NCBI GenBank assembly: GCA_016124495.1
Contig: WGNP01000006.1
Location: 124,001-188,000, forward strand
Source: Hyphomonas sp.
GTDB lineage: Bacteria > Pseudomonadota > Alphaproteobacteria > Caulobacterales > Hyphomonadaceae
Length of the DNA stretch: 64,000 nt
Direction of reading: 5' to 3'
Below are positions 25,244 to 34,060 of this stretch, piece after piece. The notes under the pieces were generated by a model, which had not been told where the DNA came from, ran no database searches, and saw only the letters and a program-made list of their open reading frames with translations. Numbering within the stretch: position 1 is the stretch's first letter; each line of letters starts with the position of its first letter. A program made the position numbers and the translations under genes.

Positions 25244-25834
25244 CTACGCGCCCACAAAGATCAGCGTGCCTTCCGGCACCTCTTCGATGAAACGCGCCAG
25301 GTCCGACTTCGAAAAGACGATGCAGCCGTTGGACCGGCCCATCTTGCCGTGCTGTTTCAGGAAGGCCGGCTCGGCATAGCTGGCGGCGTGGATGACGATG
25401 GCCCGCGCGCGGGACGTCCTGTTGCCCTCGTCCAGCCCATCGAGGCGGAACGACTGGCCGTGCTTGCCGGTATACTCCTCGGCAAAGCGCAGCAGGCCTT
25501 CGGGGCTGGCCTGCGACCCGGGAACGCTTGAGAAACTGTCCAGATAGCCGTTATGGTCGGCGTCCGAGCCGCGGCCGTGGGCCGCGCGGAAAGCCGTTAC
25601 CGCGCCGGACCCAAGATCGATGACAAACAGGCGCTCTTGGCTGGAATGCAGGCTGTAATCCACCACAACCAGCTTGCCGGTGGCGTGGCCGTCGTGGCCG
25701 CGCGCCTCCATGGCCTCGACGGCGCGCTCCAGCAAGACGGGGCGGATCAGGCCCGCAGGATCGAGGGATTGGGCGTGGGACCCGCCGGCGAGGCTGAAAA
25801 AGGCAAGCAGGAACAGGTCAACGCGGCGCAACAT
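25244..25834 (-). CDS. murein L,D-transpeptidase-like protein (YkuD_2 type)
   Basis: The product has 196 residues with a signal peptide (MLRRVDLFLLAFFSLAGGSHAQ). The catalytic region has IVIHAASYAEPAFLKQHGKMGRSNGCIVFSKSD, where the His of IVIHA and the Cys of SNGC match L,D-transpeptidase catalytic residues in the shortened YkuD_2 branch. It would act on peptidoglycan in the periplasm, making 3-3 cross-links or anchoring proteins. It is convergent with the PsiE-like gene and divergent from the phosphotransferase gene. Confidence 0.82.
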   Translation of the reverse strand: MLRRVDLFLLAFFSLAGGSHAQSLDPAGLIRPVLLERAVEAMEARGHDGHATGKLVVVDYSLHSSQERLFVIDLGSGAVTAFRAAHGRGSDADHNGYLDSFSSVPGSQASPEGLLRFAEEYTGKHGQSFRLDGLDEGNRTSRARAIVIHAASYAEPAFLKQHGKMGRSNGCIVFSKSDLARFIEEVPEGTLIFVGA

Positions 25835-25948
25835 CCAGGCATGGGCCTTCCGTCATCAAATCGTCTGCGACGCGGCGGCAGGTCTTGGCGCGCGGGTCTG
25901 TATCAGTATGGTAGGGGTCAAAATCCGGCAGAATTGAGGGAGCGCGAC

Positions 25949-27037
25949 ATGGCAGAGGCGGCAAACGCACAGGACCTGTTTTCCGGCACAAAGCCGGTGG
26001 TGGACAGCCACAAGTTCAACGAGGCAAATCTGGCCACCTGGATGCAGGCGCATGTCGAGGGCTATGAGGGCCCGCTGGAAGTGCGCCAGTTCAAGGGCGG
26101 CCAGTCCAATCCGACCTACCAGCTGGTGACCCCCAAGAAGAAATACGTGATGCGCCGCAAGCCGCCCGGCAACCTGCTGCCCAGCGCCCACGCGGTTGAC
26201 CGCGAGTTCACCATCATCAGTGCGCTCTATCCCCTCGGCTATCCGGTTGCGCGGCCCTATGGTCTGTGCGCGGATGACAGCATCGTCGGCACGATGTTCT
26301 ACATTATGGACATGATGGAAGGGCGCATCCTCTGGGACGGCACGTTGCCGGACTATGAGCCCGCGATGCGCCGTAAGATCTACGAAGCGAAGGTCAAGAC
26401 CTTCGCCGAGCTGCACAATGTCGACTGGAAAAAGGCCGGCCTCGAGGGTTACGGCAAGGAGGGCGACTACATCGCCCGCCAGATCCACCGCTGGACGAAG
26501 CAGTACAAGGCCTCCGAGACGATGCACATTCCGGAAATGGAAAAGCTGATCGAATGGCTGCCGAAGAACATTCCGCCTGGCGACACGACCACCATCGTGC
26601 ACGGCGACTACCGGCTTGACAACATGGTGCTGCACCCGACCGAGCCGCGCGTGATTGCGGTGCTCGACTGGGAACTCTGCACGCTGGGAGATCCGATCGC
26701 GGACTTTTCCTACCACCTGATGAACTGGGTCATGCCGCCGGGCGATTCCACACGCGGCTCGATCATGGCGATCCCTGACCTCAAGGCCTGGGGCATTCCG
26801 ACGATGGAAGAATATGTGGCGATGTATTGCGCCCATACCGGCCGCAAGGGCCTGCCGCAGCTCGACTATTACTTCGCCTACAACGCTTTCCGTCTGGCCG
26901 GCATCCTGCAGGGCATCATCGGGCGGGTGAAGGAAGGCACGGCCAACAGCGCCAACGCTGAGTCGAACGCGGCCCGCGTCGTGCCGCTGGCGAAGTTTGC
27001 CTATGAATATGCCCGCCGCGCCGGCATGGAGGGGTGA
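25949..27037 (+). CDS. phosphotransferase-family protein (ACAD10-like kinase domain)
   Basis: The start MAEAANAQDLFSG at 25949 has gaggg upstream and gives 362 residues; the track ORF begins much earlier. The APH fold shows FKGGQSNPTYQL (nucleotide loop), YVMRRKPPG (Lys strand), the catalytic IVHGDYRLDNMVL and the metal-binding VLDWELCTLGDP. This is the branch fused to acyl-CoA dehydrogenases in ACAD10/11, which phosphorylates 4-hydroxyacyl-CoA or related compounds. The MFS gene starts inside its stop. A role in hydroxy-acid breakdown is likely but not shown. Confidence 0.85.
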   Translation: MAEAANAQDLFSGTKPVVDSHKFNEANLATWMQAHVEGYEGPLEVRQFKGGQSNPTYQLVTPKKKYVMRRKPPGNLLPSAHAVDREFTIISALYPLGYPVARPYGLCADDSIVGTMFYIMDMMEGRILWDGTLPDYEPAMRRKIYEAKVKTFAELHNVDWKKAGLEGYGKEGDYIARQIHRWTKQYKASETMHIPEMEKLIEWLPKNIPPGDTTTIVHGDYRLDNMVLHPTEPRVIAVLDWELCTLGDPIADFSYHLMNWVMPPGDSTRGSIMAIPDLKAWGIPTMEEYVAMYCAHTGRKGLPQLDYYFAYNAFRLAGILQGIIGRVKEGTANSANAESNAARVVPLAKFAYEYARRAGMEG

Positions 27038-28269
27038 CGCCGCCGCCTCCGGCCTCGCCGGGCGGTGAGGCAGGGCGAAAGCTGCTGAGCCGGCGGGAGT
27101 TGTTCCTGCTCGCCTTCGCCGCCGCTGTGGTAACGGCGAACGCCTATTACATCCACCCGATCATTGCGCTGGTCGCGAAGGATTTCGGCGTGTCGCCTTC
27201 GGAAATCGGTCTGGTGCCTGCCCTCAACCAGATCGCGCTGGCCGCTGGCATCTTCTTCCTGCTGCCCCTCGGCGACCGGTTCAGCAACCGGCAACTCGCG
27301 ACCATCTTCGCAGCCGGCCAGCTCGCTGGCCTATGTGTCATGGCGTTCGCCACCAGTTTCTGGGTCTTTGTGGCCGGCTCCACCTTTCTCGGCTTCTCCA
27401 CCATAACGCCTTACCTCTTGCCCGCCTATGCCTCCAAGCGCGTCGAGCCGCGCCGCCTCGGCCAAGCGACCGCGACGCTGACGACTGGCGTGATCGCGGG
27501 CATCCTCGTGGCGCGTGTCGGGGCGGGTTGGGTCGGCGAACATCTTGGCTGGCGTTGGGTCTACTACGGCGCAGCGGCGGTCATGCTGTTGGTGACGCTT
27601 CTCTTGCCCCGTATCATGGAAGGCCGGGACAAGTCCGAATCCACCCCAGCGCCGGAGAACTATCCCTCCCTTGTCCTGTCGGTTTTCCCGATTGCCCGTC
27701 AGCACCCGGAGGTTCTTCTGTCCGGCGCGATCCAGGGGCTCGGATTCGGTATCTTCCTCGCTGTCTGGCTGGGCCTCGGCCTGCATCTTACCAGCGCGGA
27801 GATGGGATACGGCGCCGACACGGTCGGCTATCTTGCCGCCATCTCGCTGCTAAACCTCGCCACCACACCCGCCCTCGGCGCCTGGGCAGACCGGACAGGG
27901 CCGCGCCGCGCACGGGTCATCATATCGCTGGTGCAATTCTCCGCCGTGATCCTGCTGGGCTTCTTCGGCCACAGCCTCTGGCTGCTGATCCTGCCGCTGG
28001 TCCTGCTCAACCTCGTCGGGCCGCTGATCGACATCACCGGGCGGATGACCTTCCTCACGCTGCCCGCCAGCGTGCGCACACGCCTGATGACCGCCTATAT
28101 CGTGCTGATGTTCATCGGCGGCGGCCTCGCCAGCTGGGCGGCGACCTGGGTGTATGAACACGAAGGCTGGCACGGTACGGCGATGCTGGCCGCCGGGCTT
28201 TCCGCGCTTCTGGTCACGCTGTCCTTGCTTGCCCTCCGCTTTGATCCGGCCCGCCGCAACAAGGCGTGA
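27034..28269 (+). CDS. MFS transporter
   Basis: A GTG at 27034 overlaps the previous stop (GTGA), giving 411 residues. Twelve membrane segments are readable, with the MFS loop motif LPLGDRFSNRQLATIF between helices 2 and 3 and ALGAWADRTGPRRAR in the matching position of the second half. The order and length fit drug/metabolite exporters of the YbjJ/YgaY type. Coupling to the kinase-like gene suggests that the substrate or product of the same pathway is moved. The substrate is unknown. Confidence 0.87.
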   Translation: MTPPPPASPGGEAGRKLLSRRELFLLAFAAAVVTANAYYIHPIIALVAKDFGVSPSEIGLVPALNQIALAAGIFFLLPLGDRFSNRQLATIFAAGQLAGLCVMAFATSFWVFVAGSTFLGFSTITPYLLPAYASKRVEPRRLGQATATLTTGVIAGILVARVGAGWVGEHLGWRWVYYGAAAVMLLVTLLLPRIMEGRDKSESTPAPENYPSLVLSVFPIARQHPEVLLSGAIQGLGFGIFLAVWLGLGLHLTSAEMGYGADTVGYLAAISLLNLATTPALGAWADRTGPRRARVIISLVQFSAVILLGFFGHSLWLLILPLVLLNLVGPLIDITGRMTFLTLPASVRTRLMTAYIVLMFIGGGLASWAATWVYEHEGWHGTAMLAAGLSALLVTLSLLALRFDPARRNKA

Positions 28270-28313
28270 CGCGGCCCGCAAGCGATGGCATTGTCCGGAA
28301 AAAGGGAGACATC

Positions 28314-29222
28314 ATGCACGAGATCCTGAAGGGCGAATTGCGCCGTCCCATCAATCTTCTGACCGAACAGAAGTATGCCGGCCACAAATCGCTGCACGAT
28401 GACGCAGAGGCCGCTCGCCTCGGCATCAAGGCGGGGCCGGTCGAGGGACCGACGCACTTTTCCCAGTTCGTGCCCCTGCTGGCGGATGTCTGGGGCAGGG
28501 CCTGGTTCGAGCAGGGCTGTTTCTCCTGTCACTTCCTCAACATGGTGTTCGAGGGTGAAGAGGTCTGGGCCGAGATTGACCAACCGGCCCCGAACGCCAC
28601 ACGCACGCTTGCCCGCGCCTTCAAGGCCGACAGCACGCCGGTGCTGGAAGCGAGCGCCAGTCTCGGCCCGGACCATGGCGAGACCCTGCTTGAAGAGCGG
28701 ATGAAAAAGCTGCGCCCCGCCGATGATCTTGTCATCCTGGCGGACCTGAAGGCCGGCATGACCGGCCGCGACGACGAGATCGTCAGCATGGGGCCGGATC
28801 AGCACATGGGCGACCTCTATCCCTTCTCGCTGGCCGACAAGCTGAAAGTCATCACCGAGACCGACCCTATGTATTCCGACGCTAAGGCCTCGCCTTGGGG
28901 CCGCGCCGTCATCCCGCTCGAGATGGTTAGTGTACTGGCCAACTATTCCAGCCACGGCGCCCGCTTCCCGGTCAGGAATCCCAGCATCGGCCTGTTCGCC
29001 GATCTGGAGATTCGCATGATCGACGGGCCGCTTTTTGTGGGTGAGGAATACCTCCTGCGCCGCGAGATCGTCGCCTTATCGCAATCGCGCCGCGTCGAGA
29101 ATTACTGGGTGCGCACCCGCATTTTCGATGCGAAGGGCAAGACCCAGAAAGCCGAGATGCTGCTCAATCACGGCGTAATGAAAGCCAGCTATCCGCATTA
29201 TCCGGCAGAGCGGCTTTCATGA
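28314..29222 (+). CDS. MaoC-like hotdog protein of unknown function
   Basis: The ATG at 28314 has agggag 7 nt upstream (302 residues). The N-terminal part has AARLGIKAGPVEGPTHFSQFVPLLADVWGRAWFEQGCFSCHFLNMVFEGEEVWAEI, close to MaoC/hotdog dehydratases, though the usual Asp-His pair is not obvious. The second half (residues 185-300) may be another hotdog unit, ending with WVRTRIFDAKGKTQKAEMLLNHGVMKASYP. It could be an acyl-CoA hydratase or thioesterase relative. It is in a string with kinase-like, MFS and YjbR genes. Confidence 0.6.
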   Translation: MHEILKGELRRPINLLTEQKYAGHKSLHDDAEAARLGIKAGPVEGPTHFSQFVPLLADVWGRAWFEQGCFSCHFLNMVFEGEEVWAEIDQPAPNATRTLARAFKADSTPVLEASASLGPDHGETLLEERMKKLRPADDLVILADLKAGMTGRDDEIVSMGPDQHMGDLYPFSLADKLKVITETDPMYSDAKASPWGRAVIPLEMVSVLANYSSHGARFPVRNPSIGLFADLEIRMIDGPLFVGEEYLLRREIVALSQSRRVENYWVRTRIFDAKGKTQKAEMLLNHGVMKASYPHYPAERLS

Positions 29223-29503
29223 TACACGCCGCCTTCGGCAAGCATGTCCTGTCTCTTCCGAGTATAGAATGCGCCGAACAGCTGGGCTATACTCAGTTTT
29301 ACAAGATCGCTGGCAAGGTGTTCGCGGTGACCTGCAAAGGCTGCACGAAAATCTCGTTCAGTTGCAGCGATGAGGCCTTCCACGTTTTAACCGAATCCGG
29401 CGCCGCCACTCCCGCGCCCTATCTCGCCCGCGCCAAAAGGGTGTGCGTGACGCCGGACCACTTGCCGGCTGCCAAACTGCGCGGGCGCGTCACCCAGGCC
29501 TAA
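29219..29503 (+). CDS. YjbR/MmcQ family protein, apparently shortened at the C-terminus
   Basis: The 94-residue product overlaps the previous gene by 4 nt (ATGA). It has the YjbR fold marks YKIAGKVFAVTCKGCTKISFSCSDEAF and the later LTESGAATPAPYLARAKRVCVTPD. These are small DNA-binding-like proteins of unknown role. Normal members continue with a helix like S/Y-x-LV-x-AGLTKK-x-QAxL. Here the same sequence (AIVRAGPTKKVQAGL) lies directly after a TAA, in frame. A nonsense change has probably removed the last helix. Confidence 0.75.
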   Translation: MIHAAFGKHVLSLPSIECAEQLGYTQFYKIAGKVFAVTCKGCTKISFSCSDEAFHVLTESGAATPAPYLARAKRVCVTPDHLPAAKLRGRVTQA

Positions 29504-29662
29504 GCCATCGTCCGCGCCGGCCCGACGAAGAAAGTCCAGGCGGGCTTACCCCGTTCGCTGACTGAGCCGCTCGTCTCCGTATTTTCCCGGACTGATCTTC
29601 TGCACTGATCGGCGCTAGCGTCTCTGGCAGCGGGCACCCGTCCGCTGACCGAGGAGGCATTA

Positions 29663-30124
29663 ATGAAACTCAAGACCGGAACCTGGGTCGTTGTCGCCGA
29701 TGGTGGCCACGCAACCATTTTTGAGAACGAGGGCACGGCAATAGCGCCCAGGCTGAAGATGCTGAGGGACTATGACGAGCCCCATGCGCGCACCAGTGAT
29801 CTCGGCGAAGACAAGCCGCCGCGGGCGTTCAGCCCGGCGGGTGGCCGGCGTGCGTCGTTTGAAGGCACGGACCTGCACCAGGTCGAGGAAGACCGTTTCA
29901 TCGCCCGGATCGCGCACGACCTGTCTCTGGCTGCCACCAACAAGACGTTCGCGCATATCGTGGTCGTCGCCTCGCCGGTCGCGCTCGGTAACTTCCGCAA
30001 GGCGGCGAGCCATGATCTGAAGGACCGCGTGATCCTCTGGCTGGACAAGGACCTGACAAAGCACTCCGTCGCTGACATCACTGCGGCAGTCACGCGGGCG
30101 CTGGAAGATACCGCCGCCGGTTAA
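29663..30124 (+). CDS. host attachment-type protein (baeRF-related)
   Basis: The 153-residue protein opens with TWVVVADGGHATIFENEG, the usual start of the family annotated as required for attachment to host cells, which has a release-factor-1-like (baeRF) fold. Other marks are HQVEEDRFIARIAHDLSLAATNKTFAHIVVVASPVALGNFRKAAS and the C-terminal KDLTKHSVADI. Its real job is unknown and the attachment label comes from one early genetic observation. An aggaggcatta precedes the ATG. It stands alone. Confidence 0.78.
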   Translation: MKLKTGTWVVVADGGHATIFENEGTAIAPRLKMLRDYDEPHARTSDLGEDKPPRAFSPAGGRRASFEGTDLHQVEEDRFIARIAHDLSLAATNKTFAHIVVVASPVALGNFRKAASHDLKDRVILWLDKDLTKHSVADITAAVTRALEDTAAG

Positions 30125-30191
30125 AGTCGGTGCCGGTTCTTGGCTTTCGGTCAAAGCCGGCAGATAGTCGGCGCTTTAACGGAGCGCCGCC

Positions 30192-31103
30192 ATGTCCGGG
30201 TTTGCCACCATCCTCTACGAAACGCACAGCGGCCATGCCCGCATCACCCTGAACCGCCCGGCGAAGCTCAACGCGCTCTCCTATGTCATGCAGAACGAAC
30301 TCGCCGAAGCGCTCTGGGAGGCAGACAATGACACATCCGTACACAGTGTCATCCTCGAAGGGGCCGGCCGCGCCTTCTGCGCGGGATATGACCTCTCGGG
30401 CGCGGACGGCGAAGTGCCGGTCTCGCCGGTCGAGGACAAGGCATCAAAATCCTATCGCGGTCACCGATCGATCGATGATGATGCTTGGCAGCTCGAGCGC
30501 CAGCAGCGCTGGCGCATGGCGATCTTCGACATGCACAAGCCGGTCATTGCCAAGGTGCACGGCTATTGCCTCGCGGGCGGCTGCGACCTCGCGCTGATGA
30601 GCGACATGGTGATCGCCGCCGACACCGCCACCTTCGGCTTCCCGCCCGCGCGTGATCTCGGCGCGTTGCCTAACCAGTTTTGGGTCTACCATTGCGGGCC
30701 ACAATGGGCGAAGCGATTGATGCTTACCGGCGACACGGTCACGGGCCGCGAAGCGCAGCAGATCGGCCTCGTGATGAAAGCCGTGCCCGAGGCGGACCTT
30801 GAAGCCGAGGTCACCGGCCTCGCCGCCCGCCTCGCCCTGATCGACCCGGACCTCCTCTCTGCCAACAAGCGCATCGTCAATCTCGCGATGGAGCTGATGG
30901 GCGCCCGCACGCTGCAGCGCCTCGCGGTCGAAAACGACGTACGCGGACATAATACGCGCGCCGCCGGCGGCTTCCGCAGGTCGGTGCAGGAGAACGGCCT
31001 GAAGGCCACCCTCCGCGCCCGCGACGCTGCCTTCGGCGACGGCCGGGCACGCGTCGAAGGAGCAGAGACGCGGGACGCAGATGGAAGGCTGATTGAGGAC
31101 TAG
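30192..31103 (+). CDS. enoyl-CoA hydratase/isomerase family protein
   Basis: The 303-residue crotonase has ITLNRPAKLNALSYVMQNEL, the first oxyanion-hole segment AFCAGYDLSG, and the second VHGYCLAGGCDLALMSDMVIA. A longer insert (residues 75-105) and a C-terminal extension of about 40 residues set it apart from FadB-type hydratases. The catalytic Glu pair of canonical hydratases is not clear (FPPARDLGALPN), so it may be an isomerase or hydrolase. ggagcg precedes the ATG. No operon partner is obvious. Confidence 0.85.
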   Translation: MSGFATILYETHSGHARITLNRPAKLNALSYVMQNELAEALWEADNDTSVHSVILEGAGRAFCAGYDLSGADGEVPVSPVEDKASKSYRGHRSIDDDAWQLERQQRWRMAIFDMHKPVIAKVHGYCLAGGCDLALMSDMVIAADTATFGFPPARDLGALPNQFWVYHCGPQWAKRLMLTGDTVTGREAQQIGLVMKAVPEADLEAEVTGLAARLALIDPDLLSANKRIVNLAMELMGARTLQRLAVENDVRGHNTRAAGGFRRSVQENGLKATLRARDAAFGDGRARVEGAETRDADGRLIED

Positions 31104-31222
31104 GGCATGGGAAGGGGTCGCCGAACTTTGAGCAGTCCGGGTACATTCTTTGAGGAGGCAGGCGGAACCGCACCCGTGGAGGCGCTATCGCCTGTCGTCC
31201 CAACCGCGTACCCGCCGATCCC

Positions 31223-31708
31223 ATGAGTGCGGAAATGATCCATCTTGTCGAGAATCTGCTCCTTGCGAGCGGCATGGTTGCTGTCACCGTGCTCGTTCAC
31301 TTCTGGGGCTTCATCCTTCTGACGAATCTCATGCAACGCAGCGGCAAACGGCTTCGGCCGCACGAGCACCGGATCGGTCAGGCGGCTTTGATCCTGCTCG
31401 TCGTGTTTGGCATCTTCGGGCTGCATACCATCGAGATATGGCTTTACGCCTGGGTCTACCTGATTTTGGGCGAAGCCCATTTTCTTGAGGAAGCGCTCTA
31501 CTTCTCAACGGTGACGTTTGCGTCTCTCGGATTTGGCGACATTGTCCTGTCTCCGCGCTGGCGATTGTTGAGTGCAATCGAAGCGGCCAACGGCGTGATT
31601 CTGTTCGCGTGGTCAACCACGTTCCTTCTGGGCGTAAACTCCAGGCTGCGCCTGCTGGAGCATGATTGGCTGGAACGTGGCAACAAGGATGAACCGGGCG
31701 ACAGGTAG
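31223..31708 (+). CDS. two-helix ion channel family protein
   Basis: The 161-residue protein has two N-terminal helices, then a pore loop ALYFSTVTFASLGFGDIVLSPRWRLLSAIEAANGVILFAWSTTFLL. The segment TFASLGFGD resembles the K+ channel filter (TxGYGD), with LGFGD in place of GYGD. It is therefore an Ion_trans_2-type channel of uncertain ion preference. A tetramer in the inner membrane is expected. It is a single gene between a crotonase and an amidohydrolase. Confidence 0.78.
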   Translation: MSAEMIHLVENLLLASGMVAVTVLVHFWGFILLTNLMQRSGKRLRPHEHRIGQAALILLVVFGIFGLHTIEIWLYAWVYLILGEAHFLEEALYFSTVTFASLGFGDIVLSPRWRLLSAIEAANGVILFAWSTTFLLGVNSRLRLLEHDWLERGNKDEPGDR

Positions 31709-31811
31709 ACGGCATTCATATGTGTTCGTCCCGGGTGCGTTTGGCCCACCGCGTTGATTCCCCAGCCAAAGCCATTACGTTCACCTCAAACTTTCCGGGG
31801 AAGGACCCACC

Positions 31812-33089
31812 ATGAAAAAGCTAGCTGCTGCGCTGATTGGCGCTGTTTCCCTTGCCGCGATGGCCCACGCGCAGGACGCCGTCATCCAGGCGGGCCATGT
31901 GCTCGCGGTGCCGGGCGAGGGCTATCTCACCAACCAGACGATCCTCGTCGAAGACGGCCGCATCGTCTCGATTACGCCGGGCTTCACCACGCCGAAAAAG
32001 TATCCCGTCATCGACCTTAAGAAGTCTTATGTCCTGCCGGGCCTGATCGATAGCCATGTGCACATAACAAGTGAAAATGGACCAGAAGGCCGGATCAAGG
32101 AGTTCGAGGACTCCGATGTCGACGCCGCTTTTGATGGCGCCGCCTTCGCGCTGAAAACCCTGAAGGCCGGTTTCACGACGGTTCAGGATGTTGGCGGCGC
32201 CAACGATGCAGTGTTCGGCTTGCGCGACGCAATCGCGCGCGGCGCCGTGCCTGGCCCGCGCCTGCGCGCATCGGGCGGCTCGGTCGCTATCACCGGCGGT
32301 CATGGTGACATCAACGGTTACTCCGCCCGCGTCATGGCGGCGTTCACAAGTTCGTCCGTCTGCAACGGCGCAGATGACTGCCGCCGTGCCGTCCGCCAGC
32401 AGATCAAGGAAGGCGCTGACCTGATCAAGATCACCGCTACCGGCGGCGTCCTCTCCAACACCGCCGCCGGTCTCGAGCAGCAATTCTCCGACGAGGAACT
32501 GAAAGCCATAGTTGAGGCCGCACACGCGATGGGCCGCAAGGTCACCGCACACGCGCACGGCAAGAGCGGCGTCGATGCCGCGCTCCGCGCCGGTGTCGAC
32601 TCGATCGAACACGGCACTTATCTCGATGCCGAGTCGATTGCCCTCTTCAAAGAAAACGGCGTGACCCTTGTGCCGACCGTGCTGGCCGGCGCCACCGTCA
32701 CCGGCTGGACCAACGAGCCCTGGCTGCCCGCGCCGTCGCGCGCCAAGGCGGCCATCGTCGGCCCGCTGATGCTGGATATGCTCCGCCGTGCGTATGAAGG
32801 CGGCGTCAACATTGCCTTCGGCACCGACACCGGCGTCTCCCGCCACGGCGACAACGCGCAGGAATTTGCCCTAATGGTCGAGGCCGGTTTCTCGCCCGAA
32901 GAGGCCATCCGCGCCGCCACGGTCATCGCTTCCGAACACGTCGAGATGGCCACGGACATCGGCACGCTGGAGAAAGGTAAGTACGCTGACCTGATCGCCG
33001 TCACCAAGGATCCCTTGAAGAACATCAAGGAACTGGAGTCGGTCGATTTCGTGATGAAGGGCGGCGAGGTTGTCAAGCCGCTCGATTAA
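31812..33089 (+). CDS. secreted amidohydrolase (imidazolonepropionase/Xaa-Pro dipeptidase-like)
   Basis: The 425-residue protein has a cleavable signal (MKKLAAALIGAVSLAAMAHAQ). The metal site is typical of the amidohydrolase superfamily: LPGLIDSHVHI (HxH), a Lys in DLIKITATGGV, AHAHG, SIEHGTYLD and FGTDTGV. The family includes periplasmic dipeptidases and carboxypeptidases acting on Pro or Lys/Arg substrates. ggaagg lies upstream of the ATG. A paralog with the same architecture lies at 60030-61343. Confidence 0.9.
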   Translation: MKKLAAALIGAVSLAAMAHAQDAVIQAGHVLAVPGEGYLTNQTILVEDGRIVSITPGFTTPKKYPVIDLKKSYVLPGLIDSHVHITSENGPEGRIKEFEDSDVDAAFDGAAFALKTLKAGFTTVQDVGGANDAVFGLRDAIARGAVPGPRLRASGGSVAITGGHGDINGYSARVMAAFTSSSVCNGADDCRRAVRQQIKEGADLIKITATGGVLSNTAAGLEQQFSDEELKAIVEAAHAMGRKVTAHAHGKSGVDAALRAGVDSIEHGTYLDAESIALFKENGVTLVPTVLAGATVTGWTNEPWLPAPSRAKAAIVGPLMLDMLRRAYEGGVNIAFGTDTGVSRHGDNAQEFALMVEAGFSPEEAIRAATVIASEHVEMATDIGTLEKGKYADLIAVTKDPLKNIKELESVDFVMKGGEVVKPLD

Positions 33090-33211
33090 CCCTGCCGCAC
33101 TTGTCTGCCGTGGCCTGCGCCGGGGTTTTGACCTTGGCGAGGCGGCGGCTTAAGGCTTGCAGGGATGGGGTGAATGGCCGGCTCCCCGGTCCCCTGGCTG
33201 TGAGACGAAAC

Positions 33212-34060
33212 ATGGTTGCTATCCGCTCTGGTACACTTTGCGCCTCGGTCCTGGCACTGGCGCTCCTCGGCGCCTGCGATGCGCCGCCTCCCGGCATGCC
33301 CGCGCCGGATGCTGTCGCCACGAACTCGCCGGACTGCGTGACGCTCGCAGAAGGCCTCTACGAATTCAATGATGGCCAGTTCCTCGCGGTTTCTGCTGCC
33401 ACGCTCGCCCTCAGCGGCGCGTCCGGCTGGGAAGGTGAACTGCAGACGGCCTTCACCGGTGCCGGCTTTCCCTGGATGGGCCTCAAGGTGCGTGACCGGG
33501 TCGCCACCCTGACGGGTACGGCCCCCAGTGCTGACGCCAAGGTCGCCGCCCTGTCCGCGGGCGAATCCGCTATCGCCGCCCACCCGGAAGCCGGCCGCGC
33601 CGGCCTGATTGTCGTCGACGCCATCTCGGTGGACGGCGGCGAGCGCGGCGTCGGCGAAAGTCTCGCCATTCTCGCCGATACCGGCGCAAGCCCCGAGAGC
33701 TGCCAGCGCGCTTTCACTGACACGATGGCAGGCCGCAGTGTCATGTTCGAATCCGGCAATGCCCGCATCTCGCCCGTCAGCGCGCGCCTGCTCGACGCGG
33801 TCACCGGCGTCGCTACGCTCTGTAGCCAGTTTGTCGTCGAGATCGGCAGCCACACCGACTCGCGCGGCGCCGATGACTATAACCTCGAGCTCTCGCAGGA
33901 CCGGGCCGACGCCATGCGCGCCTACCTCGTAAGCAAGGGCGTCTCGGAAGACGCACTGATCTCGGTAGGCTACGGCGAAACCGCACCGCTCAATCCCGCG
34001 CCTACACCGGAAGCCTACAACCAGAACCGCCGCACCGAGTTCAAGGTCATCGCGCGCTAG
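33212..34060 (+). CDS. OmpA-family lipoprotein
   Basis: The start MVAIRSGTLCASVLALALLGAC at 33212 gives a lipoprotein signal (LLGAC) and 282 residues. The middle part (residues 45-160) contains a BON-like repeat region: VRDRVATLTGTAPSADAKVAAL. The C-terminal 110 residues form the OmpA peptidoglycan-binding domain: VMFESGNARISPVSARLLD, VEIGSHTDSRGADDYNLELSQDRADAMRAYLVSKGV and GYGETAPLNP. It probably ties the outer membrane to the cell wall. It ends by overlapping the stop of the convergent DUF2855 gene. Confidence 0.87.
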   Translation: MVAIRSGTLCASVLALALLGACDAPPPGMPAPDAVATNSPDCVTLAEGLYEFNDGQFLAVSAATLALSGASGWEGELQTAFTGAGFPWMGLKVRDRVATLTGTAPSADAKVAALSAGESAIAAHPEAGRAGLIVVDAISVDGGERGVGESLAILADTGASPESCQRAFTDTMAGRSVMFESGNARISPVSARLLDAVTGVATLCSQFVVEIGSHTDSRGADDYNLELSQDRADAMRAYLVSKGVSEDALISVGYGETAPLNPAPTPEAYNQNRRTEFKVIAR

